From Roseicyclus mahoneyensis (GTDB lineage Bacteria; Pseudomonadota; Alphaproteobacteria; Rhodobacterales; Rhodobacteraceae), in assembly GCF_003148775.1 (NCBI RefSeq), contig NZ_QGGW01000001.1, forward strand, positions 620,001-684,000: 64,000 nt of DNA, in the 5' to 3' direction. This document shows positions 46,570-55,961 of the stretch, piece by piece. The notes below the pieces were generated by a model. It saw only the letters and a list, made by a program, of their open reading frames with translations. It was not told where the DNA came from and did not search any database. Within the stretch, counting starts at the first letter, position 1, and each line of letters begins with the position of its first letter. The position numbers were made by a program, and so were the translations under genes.

Positions 46570-47175
46570 TCAGGCCGAAAGACGGGCGGCCACGTTTTCC
46601 CAGTTCACCAGCTTGGTGAGGAAATTCTCCAGATAGGCCGGGCGCTTGTTGCGGAAGTCGATGTAATAGGAATGTTCCCAGACATCGCAGCCCAGAAGGG
46701 CCGTCTGGCCAAAGCACAGCGGGTTCACACCGTTCTCGGTCTTGGTCACTTTCAGCGCGCCGTCGGCGTCCTTGACCAGCCAGCACCAGCCAGACCCGAA
46801 CTGACCCGCACCGGCGGCTGCGAAATCGGCCTTGAACTTGTCGACCGAGCCAAAGCTCTCGGTGATCGCAGCCTCAAGCTCACTGGGCATGCCACCCTCG
46901 CCGGGGCCCATCATCTCCCAGAACTGGTTGTGGTTCCAATGCTGGGACGCGTTATTGAAGATGCCGTTCTGGGCCACCGCGCCGGCCTGATAGGTGCCGG
47001 TGATGATCTCCTCAACCGACTTGCCTTCCCACTCGGTGCCCGCGATCAGCTTGTTGCCGTTGTCGACATAGGCCTTGTGGTGGATGTCATGGTGGTATTC
47101 CAGCGTCTCGCGGCTCATGCCCAAGTCTGCCAGCGCGTCATGGGAATACGGAAGATCGGAAAGTTCGAAAGCCAT
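46570..47175 (-). CDS. sodB: Superoxide dismutase (Fe/Mn)
   Basis: This 201-residue protein converts superoxide to hydrogen peroxide and oxygen. Metal ligands are seen in YHHDIHHKAYVD, ASQHWNHNQFWE and the paired DVWEHSYYIDF block. The Gln and Gly pattern (AGAGQFGSGWCWLV) fits the iron-type or cambialistic enzymes of alphaproteobacteria. It stands alone, flanked by terminators. Confidence 0.95.
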   Translation of the reverse strand: MAFELSDLPYSHDALADLGMSRETLEYHHDIHHKAYVDNGNKLIAGTEWEGKSVEEIITGTYQAGAVAQNGIFNNASQHWNHNQFWEMMGPGEGGMPSELEAAITESFGSVDKFKADFAAAGAGQFGSGWCWLVKDADGALKVTKTENGVNPLCFGQTALLGCDVWEHSYYIDFRNKRPAYLENFLTKLVNWENVAARLSA

Positions 47176-47292
47176 GGTGGGCCCCCCTCGTTGGTGGTTG
47201 TCGGTTGAGGGACAGATGGAGGCCGCACGGGGGGTGCGTCAACCCCGGCCCTTGGCAGGCACCCGAAAAACCCGGGCTTTTCTGTCGGGAAC

Positions 47293-47310
47293 CCCCGGGG
47301 TTTCCCGGGG
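47293..47310 (-). terminator. Hairpin at the end of the sox operon
   Basis: CCCCGGG and CCCGGGG form a 7-bp stem around GTTT directly after the soxG stop. There is no T-run. Confidence 0.5.
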
Positions 47311-47311
47311 C

Positions 47312-47875
47312 TCAGTGATAACCGATCGCGCCCCCCTCGCGCGCCGACATCGCCAGAAGGTCAAAGACGTATGTCGCCACGGATCGAAAACAGATCACGC
47401 GGGCCTCGGTCTCTGTCTCGAACCAGATGGCACCCGCCACCTGTTGCAGCCGGGTGCGGCGCATCTCGCCCAAGGGCAGCGCCGCGATGTCGGCGGGCGT
47501 GATCTTGGCCAGCACATCGCGCAGGGGTCCGGGCTCGCCGGTCAGTGCCATCATGGCGCGGGCATCCGAGACGTCGAGCGCGAGATGATGCTGGCCGGTC
47601 AGCGCCTCGGTCAAATCGAAGGCGAGCTTGCGGGCGGTCGCATGCTCGCACAGGATCAAAATCTCGTCAGGCGACATCCACGCCACGCGGCACCCCTGCC
47701 CTTGGGTGATGCGGCGCAGCCCGGGCATGTCCGCGCCGGTCACGCGTTTCACGGCGCGCGCGGCCGTGGCAAGGTCGGCGCGCAGTGTGACCATCCCGGT
47801 CAGGCCCGCGTCGCGCAGGGTGACGAGACCACGCGCCTCGGCGCCCTTCAGTGCACTGACAGTGGCATCAGACAT
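47312..47875 (-). CDS. soxG: Sarcosine oxidase gamma subunit
   Basis: This 187-residue subunit of the heterotetrameric sarcosine oxidase resembles the C-terminal folate-binding domains of the glycine cleavage T-protein group. GTCRVAWMSPDE-type segment GCRVAWMSPDEILI and the late GEMRRTRLQQVAGAIW fit the family. It overlaps soxA by 8 nt and ends the operon. In the complex it sits against the alpha subunit and helps form the tetrahydrofolate site. Confidence 0.9.
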   Translation of the reverse strand: MSDATVSALKGAEARGLVTLRDAGLTGMVTLRADLATAARAVKRVTGADMPGLRRITQGQGCRVAWMSPDEILILCEHATARKLAFDLTEALTGQHHLALDVSDARAMMALTGEPGPLRDVLAKITPADIAALPLGEMRRTRLQQVAGAIWFETETEARVICFRSVATYVFDLLAMSAREGGAIGYH

Positions 47876-50800
47876 TTTGCTTCTCCCCCTCCGGGTCGTG
47901 GAAAACCGGGCTCACGATGCGCGCCATGACGGTCTTGGGCGTCTCGCCCTTGGGGCTGGCTTTGGTGGTGTTGAACTCCAGAACCTCGCCCATGCGGTCG
48001 GGGCCGTGGAGCACGAGGCCCATGGCGATGCCACGGCCCATCGTGGGCGAGAAATAGGTGGAGGTGACGCGCCCTTGGGTGTTGCGCTGGCCGTTGGCGT
48101 TGGTGCCCGGCGCGACGGCGTAGCTGCCATCGGGCAGGACGGAGCCGTCGAGCGTTTCCAGCCCCACCAGCTTCCAGCGGTCAGGGCTCGTCATGTGGGG
48201 GCGCTCCTGGGCGCGCTTGCCCAGATAGTCCGGTTTCTTTTTCGAAATCGCCCAGTCGAGGCCGAGATCTTGGGGGATCACCGTGCCGTCGGTCTCATCC
48301 CCGATCATGATGAAGCCCTTTTCGGCCCGCATCACATGCAAAGCCTCGGTGCCGTAGGGCGTGGCGTCGAACTCGGCCCCGGCGGCGAGGAGTGCGTCCC
48401 AGAAGGCGCGGCCCTGACTGGCGGGGACGGCGACCTCAAAGGACAGTTCGCCGGAAAACGAAATGCGGAAGACCCTTGCGTCAAAGCCGCCGATCTTGCC
48501 CTCGGCCCAGGACATGAAGGGAAGCGCTGCGTTCGACAAGTCGAGATCCGACCCGAGTTTGTCTAGAACCGCCCGCGCCTTGGGGCCGACGACGGCGATC
48601 TGGGCGAAGGCTTCGGTGATGTTGGCAGTGTAGACCTGCCAATCCCACCATTCGGTCTGAAGCCAATCCTCCATATGGGCATGGATGCGGTCGGCCCCGC
48701 CTGTGGTGGTGTGCACAAGGAAACTGTCGTCATCGAGCCGCGCGACCACACCGTCATCCATCAGAAAACCGTTTTCGTTGCACATCAGGCCGTAGCGGCA
48801 TCTGCCCGGTTTCAGACTGCTCATCATACCGGTGTAGAGCATGTCGAGGAAGCGGCCAGCGTCGGGACCCTTCACCACGATCTTGCCCAGAGTGGAGGCA
48901 TCGAGCAGGCCGAGCGAGGTCCGCGTCGCCGTGATCTCGCGGTTGACGGCGGCGCGGTGGCTTTCGCCCTTGCGCCGGAAACAATAGGGCCTCCGCCAGT
49001 GGCCGACGGGCTCAAAGTGCGCGCCATTGGCCTCGTGCCAGCCTTGGATCGGCGTGCGGCGGAGCGGCTGGAAGATCGTACCGCGCGCCTCGCCCGCGAT
49101 GGCGCCCATCGAGATCGGCGTGTAGGGCGGGCGGAAGGTCGTGGTGCCGACGCGGGGAATATCCTCATCCAATGCCTGAGCAAGGATGGCAAGGCCATTG
49201 ATATTGCTCAGCTTGCCCTGATCCGTCGCCATGCCGAGCGTGGTGTAGCGCTTGGTGTGTTCGACGGACTCAAAGCCCTCGCGGGCGGCGAGTTGCACGT
49301 CGGAGACCTTCACGTCGTTTTGGAAGTCGAGCCACATCTTGGCGCGCTTCTTGGGTCCGGCGGTCGCAGGCATCATCCAGACCGGGCGCATCGGAGCCTC
49401 GGTCGCGGCGGTGACTGCGGGGACAGAGCCGGATACCATTTTTCCTATTTCTGATAGCATCTTGCGGGTCTTTATTGACGCATTCTCCATAGTGCTGGTA
49501 GCGATGAGCGCCCCATCGGCCGCGCCCACGCAAGCGACGAAGCCCTCGCCGTGCTGGTCGGTGGGCGGGCGGTCGGGATCGGGGCGGAAGAAGGCGCCGT
49601 CCTGATCCCAAGTCAGCTTGCCGCCGCAGTGGGACCAGAGGTGGACGACCGGCGACCAGCCGCCCGACATGGCGACAGCGTCGCAGACCACATCCTCGGT
49701 CACCGTGCCGGGCCCGTCCTGCGCGCAAAGCTGCACGGCGACGACACCGCGCAGGCCCTTGACCCCGGCGATGCCTGTTGCGGTCAGCACACGGATGCCC
49801 CGGGCGCGGGCCTGCTGGGGCAGCGCCCCCTCGGCGCGGGGGCGCGCATCGACGATGCAGGGCACGGCGAGACCCGCGTCGAGCAGCGCCAGCGCGGTGC
49901 GATAGGCGTCGTCGTTGTTCGTGACCACCACGGTCCGCGCACCGGGCGCAACACCCCAATTCACGACGTAATCGCGCATGGCGGAGGCCAGCATGACGCC
50001 CGGCTTGTCGTTGCCCGGAAAGCTCAAGGGCCGTTCCAGCGCGCCAGTCGCTGCGATGACGCGGGCGGTGCGGATGCGCCATAGCCGGTGGCGTGGGATG
50101 TCGGATGCGGGCGCGTGATCTGACACGCGCTCATATGCGATGACATAGCCATGGTCATAGACGCCTGCCACCATCGTGCGGAGACGCAGATGGACATTCT
50201 CCATCGCTTCAAGCTCTTGGACGGCGTCGTTGATCCAAGCTTCCGCTGGCTTGCCATCGACCTCCACCCCGTCGACCGGCGCGCGTCCGCCCCAATGGCC
50301 GGTCTGTTCGCACAAGATCACGCGCGCACCCGCGCGCCCGGCCTCGAGTGCCGCTTGCAGCCCCGCGATGCCGCCGCCCGCGATCACAACCTCAGTGTGG
50401 GCATAGAACTGCTCATACCGGTCGGGGTCGGTCTGTTTGGGGTCGGGCGCTTTGCCAAGGCCCGCGGATTGCCGGATGAAAGGCTCGAACACATGTTTCC
50501 AGAACGCGCGCGGATGGATGAAGGTCTTGTAGTAGAAGCCTGCGGGTAAAAAGCGGGGAATGAGCGCGTTCACCTCGCCGATGTCCCACTCAAGGCTCGG
50601 CCAGTGGTTCTGGCTGGTCGCGGTCAGCCCGTCGAACAACTCGGTCGTGGTGGCGCGCTGGTTCGGCTCATGCGTCTTGCCCTGCCCGAGGTTGACGAGG
50701 GCGTTCGGCTCCTCCGCCCCGCTCGCCACAAGCCCGCGCGGCCTGTGATACTTGAAGGACCGGCCAAGGATGGTGCGCCCCGCGCCCATCAGCGCCGAGG

Positions 50801-50906
50801 CCAACGTATCGCCCGGATGCCCATTCAACTGCTTGCCGTTGAAGGTGAAACTGACGGTTTGGCTGCGGTCGATCAGGCGGCCGCCGTCGGGCAAACGCAG
50901 GCTCAT
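47868..50906 (-). CDS. soxA: Sarcosine oxidase alpha subunit
   Basis: This 1012-residue subunit carries the NAD site and the folate-dependent half of the complex that converts sarcosine to glycine. The N-terminal 2Fe-2S-like fold (FNGKQLNGHPGDTLASALM) lacks cluster cysteines as usual. A dinucleotide motif VVIAGGGIAGLQAALEAG lies near residue 160, and the GcvT-like C-terminal domain (about 620-1012) ends the protein. The ATG at 50906 overlaps the soxD stop (ATGA). Confidence 0.95.
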   Translation of the reverse strand: MSLRLPDGGRLIDRSQTVSFTFNGKQLNGHPGDTLASALMGAGRTILGRSFKYHRPRGLVASGAEEPNALVNLGQGKTHEPNQRATTTELFDGLTATSQNHWPSLEWDIGEVNALIPRFLPAGFYYKTFIHPRAFWKHVFEPFIRQSAGLGKAPDPKQTDPDRYEQFYAHTEVVIAGGGIAGLQAALEAGRAGARVILCEQTGHWGGRAPVDGVEVDGKPAEAWINDAVQELEAMENVHLRLRTMVAGVYDHGYVIAYERVSDHAPASDIPRHRLWRIRTARVIAATGALERPLSFPGNDKPGVMLASAMRDYVVNWGVAPGARTVVVTNNDDAYRTALALLDAGLAVPCIVDARPRAEGALPQQARARGIRVLTATGIAGVKGLRGVVAVQLCAQDGPGTVTEDVVCDAVAMSGGWSPVVHLWSHCGGKLTWDQDGAFFRPDPDRPPTDQHGEGFVACVGAADGALIATSTMENASIKTRKMLSEIGKMVSGSVPAVTAATEAPMRPVWMMPATAGPKKRAKMWLDFQNDVKVSDVQLAAREGFESVEHTKRYTTLGMATDQGKLSNINGLAILAQALDEDIPRVGTTTFRPPYTPISMGAIAGEARGTIFQPLRRTPIQGWHEANGAHFEPVGHWRRPYCFRRKGESHRAAVNREITATRTSLGLLDASTLGKIVVKGPDAGRFLDMLYTGMMSSLKPGRCRYGLMCNENGFLMDDGVVARLDDDSFLVHTTTGGADRIHAHMEDWLQTEWWDWQVYTANITEAFAQIAVVGPKARAVLDKLGSDLDLSNAALPFMSWAEGKIGGFDARVFRISFSGELSFEVAVPASQGRAFWDALLAAGAEFDATPYGTEALHVMRAEKGFIMIGDETDGTVIPQDLGLDWAISKKKPDYLGKRAQERPHMTSPDRWKLVGLETLDGSVLPDGSYAVAPGTNANGQRNTQGRVTSTYFSPTMGRGIAMGLVLHGPDRMGEVLEFNTTKASPKGETPKTVMARIVSPVFHDPEGEKQNV

Positions 50907-51223
50907 GTCAGGCTCCAGTCGGGGCGTTTGGCGCGGATGGCGGCGAGGATGTCGGGCGGTGGCGCGGAAACCTGCGCGGGATAGGTTCCGAATACCTCGA
51001 GCGTGGCCGTGCAGCGGGCGGCAAGGAACCACTTGCCGCAGCCCATGGCATGCCGCCAGCGCTCGAAATGCACGCCGCGCACGTTGGGGCGCAGGAACAG
51101 ATATCCCTCGAACTCATCGTCCGACGATCCGGGCCCGAAGCGCTTGAGATGCGCCTCGCCCCCCGGGGCAAGCTCGGTTTCGCAAGCATCGATGCCGCAA
51201 CAGGGGCAGCGGAATGTCAGCAT
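50903..51223 (-). CDS. soxD: Sarcosine oxidase delta subunit
   Basis: This 106-residue zinc-binding subunit has the ligands CPCC near the N-terminus, His in GEAHLKRF, and a later cysteine in HAMGCGKWF. It stabilises the complex against the alpha subunit. It overlaps soxA by 4 nt and, unusually, is preceded not by soxB but by a glycosyltransferase-like gene whose stop it overlaps by 7 nt. Confidence 0.93.
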   Translation of the reverse strand: MLTFRCPCCGIDACETELAPGGEAHLKRFGPGSSDDEFEGYLFLRPNVRGVHFERWRHAMGCGKWFLAARCTATLEVFGTYPAQVSAPPPDILAAIRAKRPDWSLT

Positions 51224-51966
51224 GGGGTGGCTTCCTTTTCAGGGTCCTCGGCCAGCGCCAGAGGGGTAGCGGCATCAAGCGCCGCCTGCACCTCGGGCCG
51301 GGTCATGATGGCGGTCGTGGCATCCTCGGGCGCGTAGCGGCCCTTGGTGGTGCCCCAATGGTGCTCGGCATAGATCACCCCCGGCCCGTCGTAACGCGGC
51401 CCGTCCTTGTGACGCGGGATGAAGGTATAGGCGGGCAGGATGCGGCAATCGGTCAGCGTGTAGCGGTTGCGCTCCATGAAGCCGCGCAAGAACAGGTTGC
51501 CCACTGAAATCCACGGCTGCTGCGCGGTCGCAGGATCGGCGGCATGGGCTTCGTGGATCTCGTCGATGGTCATGGCGAGCGTCAGCGTGCCGGGGGCGGA
51601 CGCAAGCCAGGGCGTGACCTTGCAGCGGCCCTTGGGGTGGGTCTCGTAGCACGAATAGGTGACGGGTTCGGCAAAGATCGGGTCACAGGGGCGCAAGGCT
51701 TCGAAATCGGCGCCGGGGATGAAACCGCCCTGCTCAAACAAGATCTCGTAGCGCATCAAATCGGCCACGCCTTCGAGCCGCCCGCGGCGGAAATATTCCG
51801 CGATCAGCCGCTGGTTGCGCCAGCGTCGGCCGGTCAGATAGGCGTTGTCGTAAAGCGTGTAGGTCCAGTCGGGGTGATGGTCGCGCCAGCTTTGCATCCA
51901 GTGCAGCGGCGGGGGGCGTTCACCGACCCAGATATGGGCGAGATGGCGGGGGATGGCGGGGGTCAT
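51217..51966 (-). CDS. Glycosyltransferase-like protein inside the sox operon
   Basis: This 249-residue protein resembles the GT32-like sugar transferases with a DxD motif: IPRHLAHIWVG at the start, HPDWTYTLYDN, and LEGVADLMRYEILFEQGG. The usual DxD after this segment reads GAD here (residues 86-88), so the first metal-binding Asp is replaced by Gly. It has no signal peptide. The ATG at 51966 is chosen because it begins the family pattern. Its 3' end overlaps soxD, so it is translated with the oxidase, an association I cannot explain. Confidence 0.72.
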   Translation of the reverse strand: MTPAIPRHLAHIWVGERPPPLHWMQSWRDHHPDWTYTLYDNAYLTGRRWRNQRLIAEYFRRGRLEGVADLMRYEILFEQGGFIPGADFEALRPCDPIFAEPVTYSCYETHPKGRCKVTPWLASAPGTLTLAMTIDEIHEAHAADPATAQQPWISVGNLFLRGFMERNRYTLTDCRILPAYTFIPRHKDGPRYDGPGVIYAEHHWGTTKGRYAPEDATTAIMTRPEVQAALDAATPLALAEDPEKEATPC

Positions 51967-52062
51967 GGACAGACCCCGCGCAAGTCGGCGGCGCGGGCCA
52001 TGCCGCGCCACCGGTCAGTCAATCGGACAGAGCCCGGGTCGCGCCGCGTGGGGCGCCGCAGG

Positions 52063-52320
52063 TCACTGCAGGGTGCCGTCGGGCGCGACAGGCGCGGGCG
52101 TTGCCGGCTGTTCGACGGCCGGTGCGCCGGCTGGCATCGCCTCGTCGCCCTCAGGCGCTCCGCCTGCGAATACGAAAAGCAGGCCGAGGAAGCCGAAGAG
52201 CAGGAGCAGGACAACAAGAATACCGGCCCCGGCCCCCCCTTCATAGGTTTTGTAGGGATCGCGCGCCCGGTTTGGGTCGATGCCCTGGCTGCGATAGAAC
52301 GGATCGTCGTAGTTCGCCAT
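52063..52320 (-). CDS. Small single-span membrane protein
   Basis: This 85-residue protein has a polar N-terminus (DDPFYRSQGIDPNRARDPYK), one membrane helix at about residues 30-53 (GAGILVVLLLLFGFLGLLFV) and an Ala/Pro-rich tail. I recognise no family. AGGAGG precedes the ATG. It lies between soxB and the glycosyltransferase-like gene, so it is probably transcribed from the soxB promoter. Confidence 0.7.
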   Translation of the reverse strand: MANYDDPFYRSQGIDPNRARDPYKTYEGGAGAGILVVLLLLFGFLGLLFVFAGGAPEGDEAMPAGAPAVEQPATPAPVAPDGTLQ

Positions 52321-52456
52321 GAGTTGCCTCCTGTGTCAGCGACGTATCTCTGACCTAAGAAAGCCGGGCCCTGCATGGGACCCTTGACAGCGATTCGCGC
52401 GGCAATCCGGCAAGATCCCGCCCAAACGCAATTTTCTGTCCGCGAGATCATGCGCA

Positions 52457-53701
52457 TCAATGCGCCACCCCTGCCGCCACGGACTCATCAATGAAGCGCC
52501 CCTCGCGAAAGCGGTCGAGCGAGAAGGCCTCCGCCAGCGGCGAATGGCCCTTGGCCATCAACTCGGCCATGGCCCAGCCCGAGCCGGGAATGGCCTTGAA
52601 CCCGCCGGTGCCCCAGCCACAGTTGACAAAAACCCCCTCGACCGGAGTTTTCGAGATGATGGGCGAGCGGTCGCCGGTCATGTCGACGATGCCGCCCCAC
52701 CAGCGCAGCATCTTGAGCCGCGAGATGATCGGGAAGGTTTCGACCAGCGCGCGCACGGTTTCCTCGACATGGTGGAAAGATCCGCGCTGGGTGTAGTTGT
52801 TGTAACCGTCGGCGCCGCCGCCTATGACCATCTCGCCCTTGTCGGACTGGCTCATGTAGCCATGGACCGTGTTGGCCATCACGACCACGTCCATCACCGG
52901 CTTGATCGGTTCGGAGACCAGCGCCTGCAACGCCACGCTCTCGATCGGCAGGCGGAAGCCCGCGCGCTCGGCCATGACACCGGAATGGCCCGCCACCACG
53001 ATGCCAAGCTTGCCGCAGGCAATGGGGCCCTTGGTCGTCTCCACGCCCGTCACGCGCCCACCCTCGCGGGTGACGCCCGTCACCTCGGTCTGCTGGATGA
53101 TGTCCATCCCCATGTCGGAACAGGCCCGCGCATAGCCCCAGGCGACCGCGTCATGGCGCGCGGTGCCGCCGCGCGGCTGCCACAGCGCGCCAAGGACGGG
53201 ATAGCGCGGCCCATCGATGTTGATGATCGGACACAGCTCTTTCACCTTTTGGCGGCTGATGAACTCGGTCGCCACGCCTTGCAGGGCATTGGCATGTGCC
53301 GTGCGCTGGTAGCCCCGGATCTCGTGTTCGGTCTGGGCCAGCATCATGACGCCGCGGGGGCTGAACATGACGTTGTAGTTCAGGTCCTGGCTCAGCGTTT
53401 CATACAGGCTGCGGGATTTCTCGTAGATCGCGGCCGAGGGGTCTTGCAGGTAGTTCGAGCGGATGATCGTCGTGTTGCGGCCGGTATTGCCACCGCCAAG
53501 CCAGCCCTTTTCGATCACGGCCACGTTGCGGATGCCGTGGTTTTTCCCAAGATAGTAGGCCGTCGCCAGACCATGCCCCCCTGCCCCGACGATCACCACG
53601 TCATAGCGGGCTTTCGGCGCGGGGCTGCGCCACGCGCGGTCCCACCCCTCGTGATGGCGGAGCGCTTCGCGCGCGATGGCGAAGGCGGAATAGCGGCGCA
53701 T
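52457..53701 (-). CDS. soxB: Sarcosine oxidase beta subunit
   Basis: This 414-residue subunit oxidises sarcosine at its covalent flavin. The Rossmann motif DVVIVGAGGHGLATAYYLG lies near residue 34. GNTGRNTTIIRSNY lies about 40 residues on; the covalent FMN in this family is held by a histidine, and I do not assign the residue. AGHSGVMAERAGFRLPIES and GGADGYNNY follow. It is the first gene of the minus-strand operon, divergent from ccmI, with a promoter candidate at 53755-53784. Confidence 0.94.
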   Translation of the reverse strand: MRRYSAFAIAREALRHHEGWDRAWRSPAPKARYDVVIVGAGGHGLATAYYLGKNHGIRNVAVIEKGWLGGGNTGRNTTIIRSNYLQDPSAAIYEKSRSLYETLSQDLNYNVMFSPRGVMMLAQTEHEIRGYQRTAHANALQGVATEFISRQKVKELCPIINIDGPRYPVLGALWQPRGGTARHDAVAWGYARACSDMGMDIIQQTEVTGVTREGGRVTGVETTKGPIACGKLGIVVAGHSGVMAERAGFRLPIESVALQALVSEPIKPVMDVVVMANTVHGYMSQSDKGEMVIGGGADGYNNYTQRGSFHHVEETVRALVETFPIISRLKMLRWWGGIVDMTGDRSPIISKTPVEGVFVNCGWGTGGFKAIPGSGWAMAELMAKGHSPLAEAFSLDRFREGRFIDESVAAGVAH

Positions 53702-53754
53702 TGGACTGCCCCCTTGTGACTGCCTGCCCGATGTGGGGCAGGATACGTGCGCCC

Positions 53755-53784
53755 ATCATACTGCGCGCGACCACATCCGTGCAA
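53755..53784 (-). promoter_or_regulatory. Candidate promoter of the sox operon
   Basis: On the minus strand TTGCAC, an 18-nt spacer and TATGAT lie about 55 nt upstream of the soxB ATG. The TATGAT element matches five of six consensus bases. Confidence 0.5.
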
Positions 53785-53896
53785 ATTGCGACGCAGGGGC
53801 AGAATGTCTCGGGCCTGCGGCAAAGCCCCGGGTTTTCCCGACGCGCGCAAGCGCTTATGTGAAGGCGACCGACAATTGGCAAGGGCGCGCAAGGCA

Positions 53897-55132
53897 ATGG
53901 GTTTCTGGATCGCGACAGGGGCATTTTCGGTGTTGGTGATGCTGGTGCTGATGCTGGCCGTGCTGCGCCCGCGCAAGGTATCGGTGCCGTCGGCAGCCTA
54001 TGACCTGCAGGTTTACCGCGACCAGTTGCGCGAGGTCGAAAAGGACATCGCCCGCGGCATCCTGACCGAGGAGGACGCGGCCCGCGCCCGCACCGAGGTG
54101 TCGCGCCGCCTGCTGGAGGCCGACCGTGCCTTGCAAAGCGCCAAGGCCGACGAGGCGCGCGCCAGCGGCACGGACAGGGTGATCCTTGGTGCGGGGCTTC
54201 TGGCGACGGTGGCCACGGCCTTCGCAGTCTACCTGCAGATCGGCGCGCCGGGCTATCCAGACCTTCCCATCGCGACCCGGATAGATCTGGTCGAACAGGC
54301 CCGCGCCACACGCCCGCCCCAGGACCAGGCCGAGGAACAGGTCCCCTTCCGCGAGGGGCTGCCCCCCGACCCGCGCCGCGAGGAACTGGTGGCGCAGCTG
54401 CGCACCATCATGGAACAGCGCCCCGACGATGCGCAGGGCCTGAGCCTGTTGGCCACGAACGAGGCCGCCTTGGGCAATTTCCGCGCCGCCCGCATCGCGC
54501 AACAGCGGCTGATCGACGTTCTGGGCGACGAGGCGGGCGCGTTTCACCACATCGACCTTGCCGAAATGATGATCCTCGCCGCCGGTGGCTATGTCTCGCC
54601 CGAGGCCGAGACGGCGCTGGTGCGGGGTCTCAATCTCGATCCGCGCAACGGCACCGGGCGGTATTACGCGGGGCTGATGTATGCCCAGCAGGGCCGCCCT
54701 GACCTCGCCTTTCCGATCTGGCGCAACCTTCTGGGCGACAGCACCATCGACGCGCCCTGGGTCGAGCCGATCTTGCTCCAGATCGAAGAGATCGCCTTTC
54801 TGGCGGGCGTGACCGGCTCGCAGGCCGAATTGCCGCAACCCGCCGCCCCGCGCGGCCCCAGTGCCGCCGATCTGGCCGCAGCCGAGGACATGTCGCCCGA
54901 GGACCGTCAGGCCATGGTCGAAAGCATGGTGGCAAGCCTGAGCAGCCGTCTGGCGACCGAGGGCGGCACACCCGACGAATGGGCCCGCCTGATCGGTGCG
55001 CAGATCGTGCTGGGCCGCACCGAACAGGCGCAGGCGATCTACGACGAGGGACGCGGCGTCTTTGCCGAAAACCCCGACGCGCTGCGCCTGCTCGAGGCCG
55101 CCGCCGCGCCCCTGACCGGACCGGCGGAGTGA
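53897..55132 (+). CDS. ccmI: Cytochrome c biogenesis protein CcmI
   Basis: This 411-residue protein captures apocytochrome c for heme ligation. It has an N-terminal span (about residues 4-24), a coiled-coil loop (YDLQVYRDQLREVEKDI... LTEEDAARARTEV), a second span (VILGAGLLATVATAFAVYL) and a long TPR-like periplasmic domain. The ATG at 53897 gives a first residue right before the first span. It overlaps ruvX (GTGA). The other ccm genes except ccmE lie outside the window. Confidence 0.9.
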   Translation: MGFWIATGAFSVLVMLVLMLAVLRPRKVSVPSAAYDLQVYRDQLREVEKDIARGILTEEDAARARTEVSRRLLEADRALQSAKADEARASGTDRVILGAGLLATVATAFAVYLQIGAPGYPDLPIATRIDLVEQARATRPPQDQAEEQVPFREGLPPDPRREELVAQLRTIMEQRPDDAQGLSLLATNEAALGNFRAARIAQQRLIDVLGDEAGAFHHIDLAEMMILAAGGYVSPEAETALVRGLNLDPRNGTGRYYAGLMYAQQGRPDLAFPIWRNLLGDSTIDAPWVEPILLQIEEIAFLAGVTGSQAELPQPAAPRGPSAADLAAAEDMSPEDRQAMVESMVASLSSRLATEGGTPDEWARLIGAQIVLGRTEQAQAIYDEGRGVFAENPDALRLLEAAAAPLTGPAE

Positions 55133-55623
55133 TCTGCGAGGATATCGCCGATTTCGCCGCCGCCCTGCCCCCCGGGCGCGGGCTGATGGGTCTCGACCTT
55201 GGCACCAAGACCATCGGCGTCGCGGTGTCGGACCGGCTGTTGTCGGCGGCCAGCGCGCTCGAGACGGTCAAGCGGGTGAAATTCACCGAAGATGCCGCGC
55301 GGCTGGCGGTCATTCTTGCCGGGCGCGAGCTTTGCGGCATCGTTCTGGGCCTGCCCGCCAACATGGACGGATCCGAGGGGCCGCGCGCCCAATCGACCCG
55401 TGCCTTTGCCCGCAACCTTGCACGGCTGCCCGCCTTTGACGGGGTGCCGATCGCCTTTTGGGACGAGCGGCTCAGTACTGTTGCGGCAGAAAGGGCACTG
55501 CTGGAGGCGGATACGTCGCGAAAACGTCGCGCAGAGGTGATCGACGCGGTCGCGGCAGGCTATATCTTGCAAGGAGCCCTCGACCGGCTCAGGCATTTGC
55601 GGGCTGGATTCCATGACAGATGA
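55129..55623 (+). CDS. ruvX: Putative pre-16S rRNA nuclease (YqgF/RuvX)
   Basis: This 164-residue RNase H-fold protein (YqgF) matures 16S rRNA ends and was earlier predicted to be a Holliday-junction resolvase. The acidic residues lie in GLDLGTKTIGVAVSD, VLGLPANMDGSEG, FWDERLSTVAAE and IDAVAAGYILQ. The GTG at 55129 overlaps the ccmI stop; an internal start just before MGLDLG is possible. It overlaps the DUF1289 gene by 11 nt. Confidence 0.92.
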   Translation: MICEDIADFAAALPPGRGLMGLDLGTKTIGVAVSDRLLSAASALETVKRVKFTEDAARLAVILAGRELCGIVLGLPANMDGSEGPRAQSTRAFARNLARLPAFDGVPIAFWDERLSTVAAERALLEADTSRKRRAEVIDAVAAGYILQGALDRLRHLRAGFHDR

Positions 55624-55855
55624 CATCTGGACACGCGACGAGATCGAAAGCCCCTGCATCAAGATCTGCGTCGTCCACCCCGAGGCGCGGATCTGCACCG
55701 GCTGCCTGCGCTCCATCGACGAGATCACGCAATGGTCGCGCATGACGCCCGAGGCGCGGCGCGGCGTGATGGCCGCCCTGCCCGACCGGCGCGCGGCGCT
55801 GAGCCAACGCCGGGGCGGACGGGTCGCGCGGCTGAAACGCGGGCTCGAGGGCTGA
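55613..55855 (+). CDS. DUF1289 Fe-S-type small protein
   Basis: This 80-residue protein matches DUF1289: SPCIKICVVHPEARICTGCLRS with a Cx3C and Cx2C arrangement that suggests a metal or Fe-S site, followed by EITQWSRMTPEAR. Such proteins are widespread and of unknown role. The ATG overlaps ruvX, so it is coupled to it. Confidence 0.87.
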   Translation: MTDDIWTRDEIESPCIKICVVHPEARICTGCLRSIDEITQWSRMTPEARRGVMAALPDRRAALSQRRGGRVARLKRGLEG

Positions 55856-55961
55856 AGCCTTAAAGGACAGGTCGGGCCGCCGACCTATGACGCCCGTCAC
55901 CGGTCTGCGCGCACTGCGGCTGTTCGCATGGCTTTACGCATAGCTGGCCGGTGGTCTGACG

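Noticed and set aside
47176-53900. Glycine or other riboswitch in front of the sox genes
   Set aside because: No paired aptamer-like structure is visible in the short leader of soxB or between the genes.
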